Positions 1 through 5,956 of a stretch of 64,000 bases of DNA are shown one piece after another. Numbering within the stretch: the stretch's first letter is position 1; every line of letters begins with the position of its first letter. A program made the position numbers and the translations under genes. The notes below the pieces were generated by a model. That model had not been told where the DNA came from. It was given only the letters and a program-made list of their open reading frames with translations, and did not search any database. This stretch comes from Xylanimicrobium pachnodae JCM 13526 = NBRC 107786 (GTDB lineage Bacteria; Actinomycetota; Actinomycetes; Actinomycetales; Cellulomonadaceae): the NCBI GenBank assembly GCA_001592145.1, contig BCWJ01000006.1:1-64000 (forward strand), written 5' to 3'.

Positions 1-1
1 A

Positions 2-394
2 ATCCGCGGCGCTCGCGCCGCAAACAGCGGATTCCCTCGTATGTCTTCGACGTTCGGCAGTCGGGATAAGGCCATCGAGAACATGACGAAGTGGTCGGCC
101 CGTCACCCCCAGGAGGGGTACCTGGATGTGATCGGCCATGGGTCGCCGGATGACTTGGCGGGGATGTCTGCGGCTGAGCTGGCTGCGAAGCTTCGTCCTG
201 GGCTGGGCGGCCGAAGCGTGCGGTTGCTGTCGTGTCAGACGGGGTGCCCGTCGGGTTCGTTCGGCCAAGATTTGGCGAACGAACTGCGTGTGCGCATCCA
301 GGCGCCGACGACGGATATTGGCGCCAGCGGCAGCGGTAAGTCGTTCGACTTCTACGATGGTGGGGAGTGGCGATGGTTCGATCCGCAGGGCTGA
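2..394 (+). CDS. Polymorphic toxin C-terminus, C80-like His-Cys domain (5' partial)
   Basis: The frame is open from base 2, so the first in-frame ATG (base 41) need not be the true start; the N-terminal part probably lies upstream of the window. Counting from that ATG, the protein has a GHG motif (His33) in strand-like VIGHGS, then an amphipathic helix, then LLSC (Cys65). This spacing, with alternating strands and helices, is the plan of clan CD caspase-like/C80 cysteine peptidases, which occur as autoprocessing or toxin domains in polymorphic toxins. Just before the ATG the frame reads A-A-N-S, matching the AAN-T junction of the two later cassettes in the same codon phase. Inference: this is the variable C-terminal domain of a secreted toxin whose leader is outside the window. 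No peptidase activity can be proven from sequence; the His-Cys pair is the main evidence. Confidence 0.6.
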   Translation: MRGARAANSGFPRMSSTFGSRDKAIENMTKWSARHPQEGYLDVIGHGSPDDLAGMSAAELAAKLRPGLGGRSVRLLSCQTGCPSGSFGQDLANELRVRIQAPTTDIGASGSGKSFDFYDGGEWRWFDPQG

Positions 395-759
395 TCCTGA
401 TCGGGTACTGGGTCGGTGAAGGCGCTCCTGGGTGGCCCTCGCCGAGCGACTTTGTCGACGACATGTGGGATCCGGACGTCCGTGACGAGATCAAGGACTA
501 TCTCCGGCGAGGGTTCGTCGTGCGCGCTTACATGGGTTATTCGCCCTGTCGCATGTGTGGAAAGGACAACGGCTCGCTGGAGTTGAGCGATGGGACTTAT
601 GTGTGGCCCGAGGGGCTGGCGCACTACGTCGCGGATCACGGTGTGCGGTTGCCTGAGCCCTTTGTTGCGCACGCCCTTGCGGAGATGGAGTCCTACGAGA
701 ACGCCGGGCGAGACGAGTCCTGGTGGCGCAGCCAGGCTCAAGTTGGCGGGAGTTCCTAA
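373..759 (+). CDS. Possible immunity protein, CRxCG-type family
   Basis: About 128 residues, with no signal peptide or membrane segment. It contains LILIGYW near the N-terminus, a Cys pair in SPCRMCGKDNG (possible metal knuckle), the phrase YVWPEGLAHYVADH, then VRLPEPF. I recognise this as a recurring actinobacterial small-protein pattern but cannot name a described family. The start chosen is ATG 373, because a GGGGA ribosome-binding match lies about 6 bases upstream; a GTG at 367 is also in frame. It overlaps the 3' end of the C80-like toxin gene by about 22 bases in another frame, so translation is probably coupled. Position directly after a toxin domain is the usual place for the cognate immunity gene. 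That role is inference from context only. Confidence 0.6.
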   Translation: MVRSAGLILIGYWVGEGAPGWPSPSDFVDDMWDPDVRDEIKDYLRRGFVVRAYMGYSPCRMCGKDNGSLELSDGTYVWPEGLAHYVADHGVRLPEPFVAHALAEMESYENAGRDESWWRSQAQVGGSS

Positions 760-904
760 CTGGCTTGGCTGGTGAGGGCTTGGCGGCCGTGGTGGCGCAG
801 GAGAGCGCCTTCGATGAGGGCGGTGACGTGTTCTTGCTCGTCGTCGGTGAGTTGGTCGAGGGCTTCGAGCTTGAGGCGCAGGCTGGTGTTGCGGGGCCCC
901 ACAT
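756..904 (-). pseudogene. C-terminal remnant of a minus-strand gene
   Basis: Read on the minus strand, this stretch encodes about 48 residues: a run of alternating charged and leucine residues (SLRLKLEALDQLTDDEQEHV), then an alanine/leucine helix and a TAG stop that overlaps the stop of the plus-strand gene before it. Codon use is normal for this GC content and the helix looks real. It resembles the helical tail of small XRE-type DNA-binding proteins, but no HTH or N-terminal part remains. Only a GTG could start it. I read it as a fragment left by cassette rearrangement; a free-standing 48-residue peptide cannot be excluded. Confidence 0.4.
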
Positions 905-919
905 GTGAGCGAGGGTGAG

Positions 920-1108
920 ATGAGCGACGAAGAGGAGCGCCCGAACAAGGAGTACGTCGGGATCATCTGGATCGGCGACGGCCCTGGCATTCGATTGCGT
1001 GTCTTCGCGCCGTCTGCTCTCGAAGCACGTCAGACTGTCATCGACGAGTACGGCGAAGGGCACGTGATCACGCTGCGGAACGAGGACGATGCGAACCGCC
1101 CGCGCTGA
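920..1108 (+). CDS. Small acidic hypothetical protein
   Basis: Sixty-two residues starting at ATG 920, which has GAGGG five bases upstream; a GTG at 905 is also in frame but has no such site. The sequence has a beta-rich core (YVGIIWIGDGPGIRLRVFA), a helix with SALEARQ, then YGEGHVITLRNE and a basic end. No signal peptide, membrane segment or catalytic motif is visible. The last 20 bases overlap the start of the next toxin gene in a different frame, suggesting translational coupling. By position it may be a second immunity protein of cassette 1, or a chaperone/adaptor for cassette 2. Function is unknown to me. Confidence 0.6.
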   Translation: MSDEEERPNKEYVGIIWIGDGPGIRLRVFAPSALEARQTVIDEYGEGHVITLRNEDDANRPR

Positions 1109-1700
1109 GGCCTCAGCCGCGGATGTTTGCCGGGCCGTGGTTTCCGGGTTGCCACGGCCCGTGGCCGCCCTGGTGGCACTTCTTGCCGTCTGGGCTCTTC
1201 TCCTAGCTGCTGGGACCGCATCGGCGGCAACGGGTCCTGCAGCCGAGAACCGCATCCGGGCCTCCAGCATCGCGGCGCAGACTCTCGACCGGCCCCCGGA
1301 GAGTGTTTCCGCAGATCAGCGGTTAGGAAACGACCCCGCGCAGCCGGGAATCGTGGTGGCTACCGGTGTTGCCGCAAACACCGCAGCACGGGGATGGAGC
1401 GTCGGGGACGACATCTACTCCCTGACGAAGGCGGGCAACAAGCCGGCATGGTCGACGGTAAGAGGGCGCTTCTGGAAGAGCGAGGCGGCCAACCCGCAGA
1501 TCGACAACTGGAGTCCTGCGAACATGGAGCGAATGAAGCGCGGGCTCGCGCCGCAGAGGTACAACCGTGACAAGGGTGGCATTGAATCGATGGAACTAAG
1601 TCACGAGCCCATTCCGTTCCGGGACGGCGGCACCGCGGTCGTCCCTCGTTGGCCGCAGGACCATGCAGCGGTCGATCCGTTCCGCCATCCGGGGTACTGA
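1089..1700 (+). CDS. Short secreted toxin with EHHH-type HNH nuclease domain
   Basis: The 203-residue protein has a long N-region, a hydrophobic stretch at about 24-43 and an A-S-A cleavage region near 44-46, consistent with Sec export or membrane anchoring. A linker of about 45 residues leads to the junction ATGVAANTAARGW (91-103). The rest is a compact domain ending with MELSHEP (E169, H172), GGTAVVPRWPQDH (H192) and FRHPGY (H200). The E-H-H-H order fits the HNH/endonuclease VII superfamily toxins known as Tox-HNH-EHHH. Unlike classic polymorphic toxins it lacks repeats or a delivery scaffold: only leader, junction and toxin. Start ATG 1089 overlaps the previous gene, with GAGGACG upstream. 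The next gene begins two bases after the stop and is its likely immunity partner. Confidence 0.65.
   Translation: MRTARAEASAADVCRAVVSGLPRPVAALVALLAVWALLLAAGTASAATGPAAENRIRASSIAAQTLDRPPESVSADQRLGNDPAQPGIVVATGVAANTAARGWSVGDDIYSLTKAGNKPAWSTVRGRFWKSEAANPQIDNWSPANMERMKRGLAPQRYNRDKGGIESMELSHEPIPFRDGGTAVVPRWPQDHAAVDPFRHPGY
1364..1387 (+). repeat. Toxin-junction repeat, copy B
   Basis: This 24-bp segment is identical to bases 2421-2444. It encodes G-V-A-A-N-T-A-A, the junction between leader and toxin domain. Its core GGTGTTGCCGCAAACACC is a perfect palindrome of 6-bp arms (7 with the flanking C/G) around the loop GCCGCA. A shorter match, GCCGCAAACA at 17-26, occurs at the window start in the same codon phase. 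A conserved DNA segment at the domain boundary is what homologous exchange of toxin ends would need. Confidence 0.8.
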
Positions 1701-1702
1701 CG

Positions 1703-2155
1703 ATGACAATCTCGGATGCGTTCGCCGAGCAGCAGTCGAATGTCATCGACTGGAACGGCATCACGGTCTACGGACTCCTTGAGTTCGCGACGCCACCCTC
1801 GACGGTTACCTTGACGTTTGTCTCCGCCAAGGCCGACCCCGTGCAGGGGATTCAGCTTCGGGCACGCAGGGGAACCCTGGTCGTCAATGGACGCGAGAGT
1901 GCCGATGTGGTGCTCTGGCAGGACACGGCTCCTCGGCAGGTAACTGTGGAGGTCAAGCCGAGCGGACGAGGGACTCCACAGTTGAAGCTATGGAACGTAT
2001 GGCGCGCCGGTCTCGATGTGACACAAGCTTGGCTCGGTAACGCGGCGATTCGGATTGAGGGAGACCAGGCATCCGGAGCGTTCACGGTTCTCTGCAGCGA
2101 TGGCCTGGGAGATCCAGACTTCGCTGATCTTGTCGTGGATGTTAACTCCACGTGA
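1703..2155 (+). CDS. Putative immunity protein for the HNH toxin
   Basis: One hundred and fifty residues starting at ATG 1703, two bases after the toxin stop; an upstream in-frame ATG at 1649 would lie inside the toxin gene and is less likely. The protein is soluble, acidic and predicted mostly beta: repeated strands such as TVTLTFVSAK, RQVTVEVKPS and AAIRIEGD, and an acidic C-terminus rich in Asp. It has no cysteine pair, signal peptide or membrane segment. I do not recognise the family. An acidic, cytosolic protein encoded immediately after a nuclease toxin is the normal arrangement for an inhibitor that binds the toxin; that role is inference. Its stop overlaps the GTG start of the third cassette. 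Confidence 0.6.
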   Translation: MTISDAFAEQQSNVIDWNGITVYGLLEFATPPSTVTLTFVSAKADPVQGIQLRARRGTLVVNGRESADVVLWQDTAPRQVTVEVKPSGRGTPQLKLWNVWRAGLDVTQAWLGNAAIRIEGDQASGAFTVLCSDGLGDPDFADLVVDVNST

Positions 2156-2475
2156 GGTTGCATGTTGCCAAGCTCCGGCTCGCGGACAGGCTTCTACTGA
2201 CGTTCCTGGCAACTGTGGTGGCATCGTGGGCGATCGGCGGCGTGAGTGCAGCGGGCGCGGTGACGCTCAGGACCGCGGGCGACAGCGCTGTGTTCGTGAC
2301 CGAGAACGACACGCTGGCGCTCCGAGCGAAAGTGGGCACGTATCCCACCGAGGACCACGCTCCACCGGGTACGGCACCCGCCGCCGCTGCGCTGCCCGGG
2401 CGCGCGTTCGCTACGGGGTTCGGTGTTGCCGCAAACACCGCAGCCAAAGCCTGTTCGGGACTGCTGCATGGATAG
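2152..2475 (+). pseudogene. Decapitated secreted toxin (leader and junction only)
   Basis: Starts at GTG 2152, overlapping the previous stop. The product has a signal peptide (hydrophobic 13-27, cleavage near VSAAGA), a linker rich in Ala and Pro, and the junction ATGFGVAANTAAKA (87-100). It then ends abruptly after seven unrelated residues, where an IS3-type remnant begins. The leader plan matches cassette 2, but no toxin domain or immunity gene follows. I read it as a third cassette whose toxin end was lost when the insertion sequence entered or recombined at the junction. The leader could still be expressed, but would be inactive as a toxin. Confidence 0.6.
2421..2444 (+). repeat. Toxin-junction repeat, copy C
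   Basis: Exact 24-bp copy of 1364-1387, again at the leader-toxin boundary, with the same 6-bp-arm palindrome. Sequence identity ends a few bases beyond it, which marks the limit of shared sequence between cassettes. Confidence 0.8.
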
Positions 2476-2783
2476 GTGACACCTGACTTGTGGTGCCGTG
2501 AGGCGCTGCTGGAAGGATGTTGACCGTGCCCGCACCCCACCCCAACGAGTTCCGCGACGACGTCGTGGCCGTCGCCCGCCGCGGTGAGGCTCCATCAGCC
2601 AGATCGCGAAGGACTTCGGGATCTCCGAGTCCTGCCTGCGCAACTGGCTGCACGCCGCCGACGTCGCCGACGGCGCCAAGCCCGGCATGACCAAGACGGA
2701 GTCGGCCGAGCTGCGCGGGCTCAAGCGCCGCAACAAGCTCCTCGAGCAGGAGAACGAGGTGTTGCGCCGCGCGGCGGCGTGCC
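2452..2783 (+). mobile_element. IS3-family insertion sequence remnant
   Basis: A broken transposase orfA starts at ATG 2517 after GGAAGG. It reads PHPNEFRDDVVAVARRGEAP, then loses one base near 2590; the next frame continues with QIAKDFGISESCLRNWL and [19 protein letters not shown], the HTH and leucine zipper typical of IS3-family OrfA. Homology stops near 2780, before the normal end of OrfA, and no orfB (DDE integrase) follows: recQ begins within 40 bases. The left end is placed near the point where the toxin frame loses sense; the exact terminal repeat is not certain. Frameshift plus truncation means it cannot transpose on its own. Confidence 0.75.
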
Positions 2784-2819
2784 ATGACCCCGTCAGGGGG
2801 CATCGGTAGGGTTCGGCGG

Positions 2820-4664
2820 GTGACGACCTCGACGGCTTCGGACCCCGCGCTCGACGTGCTGCACCGCGTCTTCGGGTACGACGCGTTCCGCGGCGAGCAG
2901 GCCGCCATCATCGACACGGTGGTGCGCGGCGGGGACGCCCTGGTGCTGATGCCCACGGGCGGCGGCAAGTCGCTGTGCTACCAGATCCCCGCGCTCGTGC
3001 GGGAGGGCACCGGCGTCGTCGTCTCCCCGCTCATCGCCCTGATGCAGGATCAGGTGGACGCGCTCGCGGCCCTGGGGGTGCGCGCGGCGTTCCTCAACTC
3101 GACGCTGACGTTCGAGGCGCGCCGGGCCGTCGAGCGCGCCCTCGTGGACGGGGAGCTGGACCTGCTCTACCTGGCACCGGAGGCGCTGCGTTCCCCGGCC
3201 ACGCGGGATCTGCTGGACCGCGCCCGGATCGCGCTGTTCGCCATCGACGAGGCGCACTGCGTGTCCCAGTGGGGGCACGACTTCCGCCCCGACTACCTCG
3301 AGCTGTCGATGCTGCACCAGCGGTGGCCGGGCGTTCCGCGCATCGCGTTGACCGCCACCGCGACGGCGGCCACCCGCGAGGAGATCGCGCAGCGGCTCGA
3401 CCTCGCGGAAGCCCGGCACTTCGTCTCCAGCTTCGACCGGCCCAACATCACCTACCGGATCGTGCCCAAGGACCGCCCCGAGAAGCAGCTGCTGGAGCTG
3501 CTGCGCACCGAGCACGGCCACCTGCCCGGACAGAGCGGCGACGCGGGCATCGTGTACTGCCTCTCGCGCGCGTCGGTGGAGAAGACGGCGGCGACGCTGG
3601 TCGACAACGGCATCGACGCCCTGCCGTACCACGCGGGGCTGCCGGCGAGCGTGCGGGCCGCGAACCAGTCCCGCTTCCTGCGCGAGGACGGGCTGGTCAT
3701 GGTGGCTACGATCGCGTTCGGCATGGGCATCGACAAGCCCGACGTGCGGTTCGTCGCCCACCTGGACCTGCCCAAGTCCGTCGAGGGCTACTACCAGGAG
3801 ACGGGCCGCGCCGGCCGCGACGGCCTGCCGTCCACGGCGTGGCTCGCGTACGGGCTCGCCGACGTCGTCCAGCAGCGCCGCCTCATCGAGACGTCCGACG
3901 GCGACGCCGCCCACCGGCGCAACCTCGCGATGCACCTGAACGCCATGCTCGCCCTGTGCGAGACGGTCGAGTGCCGCCGCACCCAGCTCCTCGCCTACTT
4001 CGGGCAGAGCCTCACCGAGCCGTGCGGCAACTGCGACACGTGCCTGAGCCCGCCCCAGGCGTGGGACGGCACCGTGGCCGCCCAGAAGGTGCTGTCCACC
4101 GTGCTGAGGCTGGCGCGCGAACGGGGGCAGAGCTTCGGGGTGGGCCAGGTGGTGGACATCCTGCTGGGGCGCGACACCGAGAAGGTGCGCCGGTTCCGCC
4201 ACCAGGAGCTCACGGTGTACGGCGTCGGCACCGACCTGGCCGAACCGGAGTGGCGGGCCGTGGTGCGCCAGCTCCTCGCCCAGGGGCTGCTCACGGTCGA
4301 GGGCGTGCACGGCACCCTCGTGCTCACCGAGGCGTCCGGGGAGGTGCTCGCCGGCCGGCGCGAGGTGCGGATGCGCCTGGAGCCCGCCCGTCCCGCCGTG
4401 GCGGCCCGCACCCGCAAGGCGGCTCCGGCGGCGGATCTTGCGCCCGCGGACGTCCCCCTCTTCGAGGCGCTGCGTGCCTGGCGCGCCGGGGAGGCCAAGG
4501 CCCAGGGCAAGCCCGCCTACATCGTGTTCGGCGACGCCACGCTCCGCGCGATCGCGACCGCCCGCCCCGCGGATCTTGCCGCGCTCGCCCTCGTGAGCGG
4601 CGTGGGGGAGACCAAGCTCGACCGGTACGGGGAGGCCGTGCTCGCCGTCGTCGCCGAGCCCTAA
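2820..4664 (+). CDS. recQ: ATP-dependent DNA helicase RecQ
   Basis: About 614 residues. RecA-like core with Walker A PTGGGKS (Lys about 50), motif II DEAHC (about 143) followed by [11 protein letters not shown], motif III TATAT, and motif VI near [10 protein letters not shown] zinc-binding segment with [11 protein letters not shown] and CGNCDTC lies around 380-405, then the RQC winged helix, and a C-terminal HRDC domain ([13 protein letters not shown]). This is the full RecQ1 layout. It unwinds DNA 3' to 5' in recombination and fork repair. Start GTG 2820 is preferred, because TAGGG lies about 9 bases upstream and the ATG at 2784 sits against the IS remnant. The gene marks the return to core chromosome after the toxin region. 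Confidence 0.93.
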   Translation: MTTSTASDPALDVLHRVFGYDAFRGEQAAIIDTVVRGGDALVLMPTGGGKSLCYQIPALVREGTGVVVSPLIALMQDQVDALAALGVRAAFLNSTLTFEARRAVERALVDGELDLLYLAPEALRSPATRDLLDRARIALFAIDEAHCVSQWGHDFRPDYLELSMLHQRWPGVPRIALTATATAATREEIAQRLDLAEARHFVSSFDRPNITYRIVPKDRPEKQLLELLRTEHGHLPGQSGDAGIVYCLSRASVEKTAATLVDNGIDALPYHAGLPASVRAANQSRFLREDGLVMVATIAFGMGIDKPDVRFVAHLDLPKSVEGYYQETGRAGRDGLPSTAWLAYGLADVVQQRRLIETSDGDAAHRRNLAMHLNAMLALCETVECRRTQLLAYFGQSLTEPCGNCDTCLSPPQAWDGTVAAQKVLSTVLRLARERGQSFGVGQVVDILLGRDTEKVRRFRHQELTVYGVGTDLAEPEWRAVVRQLLAQGLLTVEGVHGTLVLTEASGEVLAGRREVRMRLEPARPAVAARTRKAAPAADLAPADVPLFEALRAWRAGEAKAQGKPAYIVFGDATLRAIATARPADLAALALVSGVGETKLDRYGEAVLAVVAEP

Positions 4665-4763
4665 TCCGGGCACGCCGCACCGCTCACCGCGCGTCACCGG
4701 CGGCGATGCTGGAAGACTGGACCCGCTCGGCCTCCACCGAGCGGAGCCAGAAGGAGGCAGGAC

Positions 4764-5447
4764 GTGCCCCGTTCCATCCAGCACAGCCTGCGCGTCGTCG
4801 TCGCCGGAGGCCACGGCCAGATCGCGCTGCTGCTCACCCGTGCGCTGTCCGTGCGCGGGCACGACGTCGTCGGCCTCGTCCGCAACCCTGACCACGTCGC
4901 CGACGTCGAGGCCAAGGGCGGCACCGCCGTCGTCATCGACCTGGAGCACACGGACGTCGACCACCTGGCCGCCGTGCTCGACGGCGCCGACGCCGTCGTG
5001 TTCGCGGCGGGGGCCGGGCCGGGCAGCACCGCCGAACGCAAGTACACCGTGGACCGCGACGGCTCGATCCTGCTCGCCCAGGCCGCCGAGAAGGCGGGCG
5101 TGCGCCGGTTCGTCCAGATCTCGACCGCGCGGGCCGGGTCGCCCGCCGCGCAGGGGTCCACCCCCGTGTGGGTGGCGTACCTGGACGCCAAGGAGCAGGC
5201 CGAGGCCGCGCTCCGGGACACCGGCCTCGACTGGACCATCCTGCGCGCCGGTGCTCTGACCGACGGGCCCGGCACCGGGCGGGTCACCCTCGCCGGCCGC
5301 CACGTGCCGCGCGGGAGCGTGCCACGCACCGACGTCGCCGACGTCGTGGCCGAGCTGGTCGTCTCCGGGGCCGCCGTGCGGCGCACGCTGGAGCTGACCA
5401 CCGGCCAGGTGCCGATCTCGACCGCTGTCGCGGCGACCGGCACCTGA
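4764..5447 (+). CDS. NAD(P)-binding SDR-type protein
   Basis: Two hundred and twenty-seven residues beginning at GTG 4764 with a strong AGGAGG site 9 bases upstream. The N-terminus VVVAGGHGQIALLLTRAL is a Rossmann nucleotide-binding loop of the atypical SDR kind (GGxGxI), followed by a second strand ending in Arg (GLVRNP), which favours NADP. Central FVQISTARAG and WTILRAGAL match the NAD(P)H-binding/NmrA-like SDR group with a degraded catalytic Tyr-Lys pair. The substrate is unknown; members act as sensors, reductases or ubiquinone-assembly helpers. It stands alone, and its transcript probably ends at the hairpin at 5481. Confidence 0.8.
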   Translation: MPRSIQHSLRVVVAGGHGQIALLLTRALSVRGHDVVGLVRNPDHVADVEAKGGTAVVIDLEHTDVDHLAAVLDGADAVVFAAGAGPGSTAERKYTVDRDGSILLAQAAEKAGVRRFVQISTARAGSPAAQGSTPVWVAYLDAKEQAEAALRDTGLDWTILRAGALTDGPGTGRVTLAGRHVPRGSVPRTDVADVVAELVVSGAAVRRTLELTTGQVPISTAVAATGT

Positions 5448-5480
5448 GTGCGGGCGCGGTGCTCCGCCGGGCATGACGAA

Positions 5481-5510
5481 GGCCGCCGACCCGCACCCGG
5501 GTCGGCGGCC
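5481..5510. terminator. Bidirectional hairpin terminator
   Basis: Perfect 13-bp stem (5481-5493 with 5498-5510) around CACC, lying between the convergent SDR gene and the DUF5302 gene. No U-run follows on either strand, as is common at this GC content. Confidence 0.75.
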
Positions 5511-5523
5511 TGACGGTCAGGGG

Positions 5524-5733
5524 TCAGCCGCTCTTGCGGCGGAACATCTTCTGCGTGGGCCCCGCAGTCTCGGAACCGTGCACCGCGCCGGTGTTCTGCT
5601 TCCCGCTGCCACGCTGGCGCGCCGCGGCCCCCTTACGGTCGAGCGCTTCGCGGAACCGGGCCTTGGCCTCCTCGCTCGGCGCGCCGGGGTTCGCGGCACC
5701 CTCCGGATGCTGGGGCTTGTCGGTGGAGGTCAT
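5524..5733 (-). CDS. DUF5302 family small protein
   Basis: Sixty-nine residues, ATG at 5733. The sequence is highly charged, Pro/Gly-rich at first, then EEAKARFREALDRK, a long polar linker, and ends with QKMFRRKSG. The EAKxKFREALdRK block with the C-terminal FRRKsG is the signature of DUF5302 proteins, short and likely disordered actinobacterial proteins of unknown role. An upstream ATG at 5856 would add a low-complexity extension and is not favoured. Confidence 0.75.
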   Translation of the reverse strand: MTSTDKPQHPEGAANPGAPSEEAKARFREALDRKGAAARQRGSGKQNTGAVHGSETAGPTQKMFRRKSG

Positions 5734-5840
5734 GCGATCAGTCCTCTCGTGGGCGGCCGGTAACGCCCCCAGGCTGCCCGAGTCGCCCGGCAAATGCGAC
5801 CCCATTTGTCGCGCGCGTGCCGTGCCGGCCCAGCGATGCA

Positions 5841-5890
5841 CGTTCCGGTTCGTCACGGCAACACCGGCAATGGCGTGACGAACCGCAACG
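5841..5890. repeat. Long inverted repeat in a divergent promoter region
   Basis: Bases 5841-5857 pair with 5874-5890 (16 of 17 positions) around a 16-base centre. It lies between the divergent DUF5302 and PolA-like genes, 66 bases before the latter. It could be an operator, an RNA hairpin or an extragenic palindrome. A smaller dyad, CAAATG-N6-CATTTG, is at 5791-5808. Confidence 0.6.
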
Positions 5891-5956
5891 CGCGTCGGGC
5901 TGCCGGGCGGTGCCGGTGGTGTCGGCGGTGTCAGCGGCGGCAGGCAGGATGGGTGC

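Noticed and set aside
1649-1702. Upstream ATG for the immunity gene after the HNH toxin
   Set aside because: It lies inside the toxin gene and adds residues without sense; ATG 1703 directly follows the toxin stop.
2793-5474. 893-codon open frame on the minus strand
   Set aside because: Antisense to recQ and the SDR gene, both clearly identified; the translation is Gly/Arg/Ala-rich without motifs.
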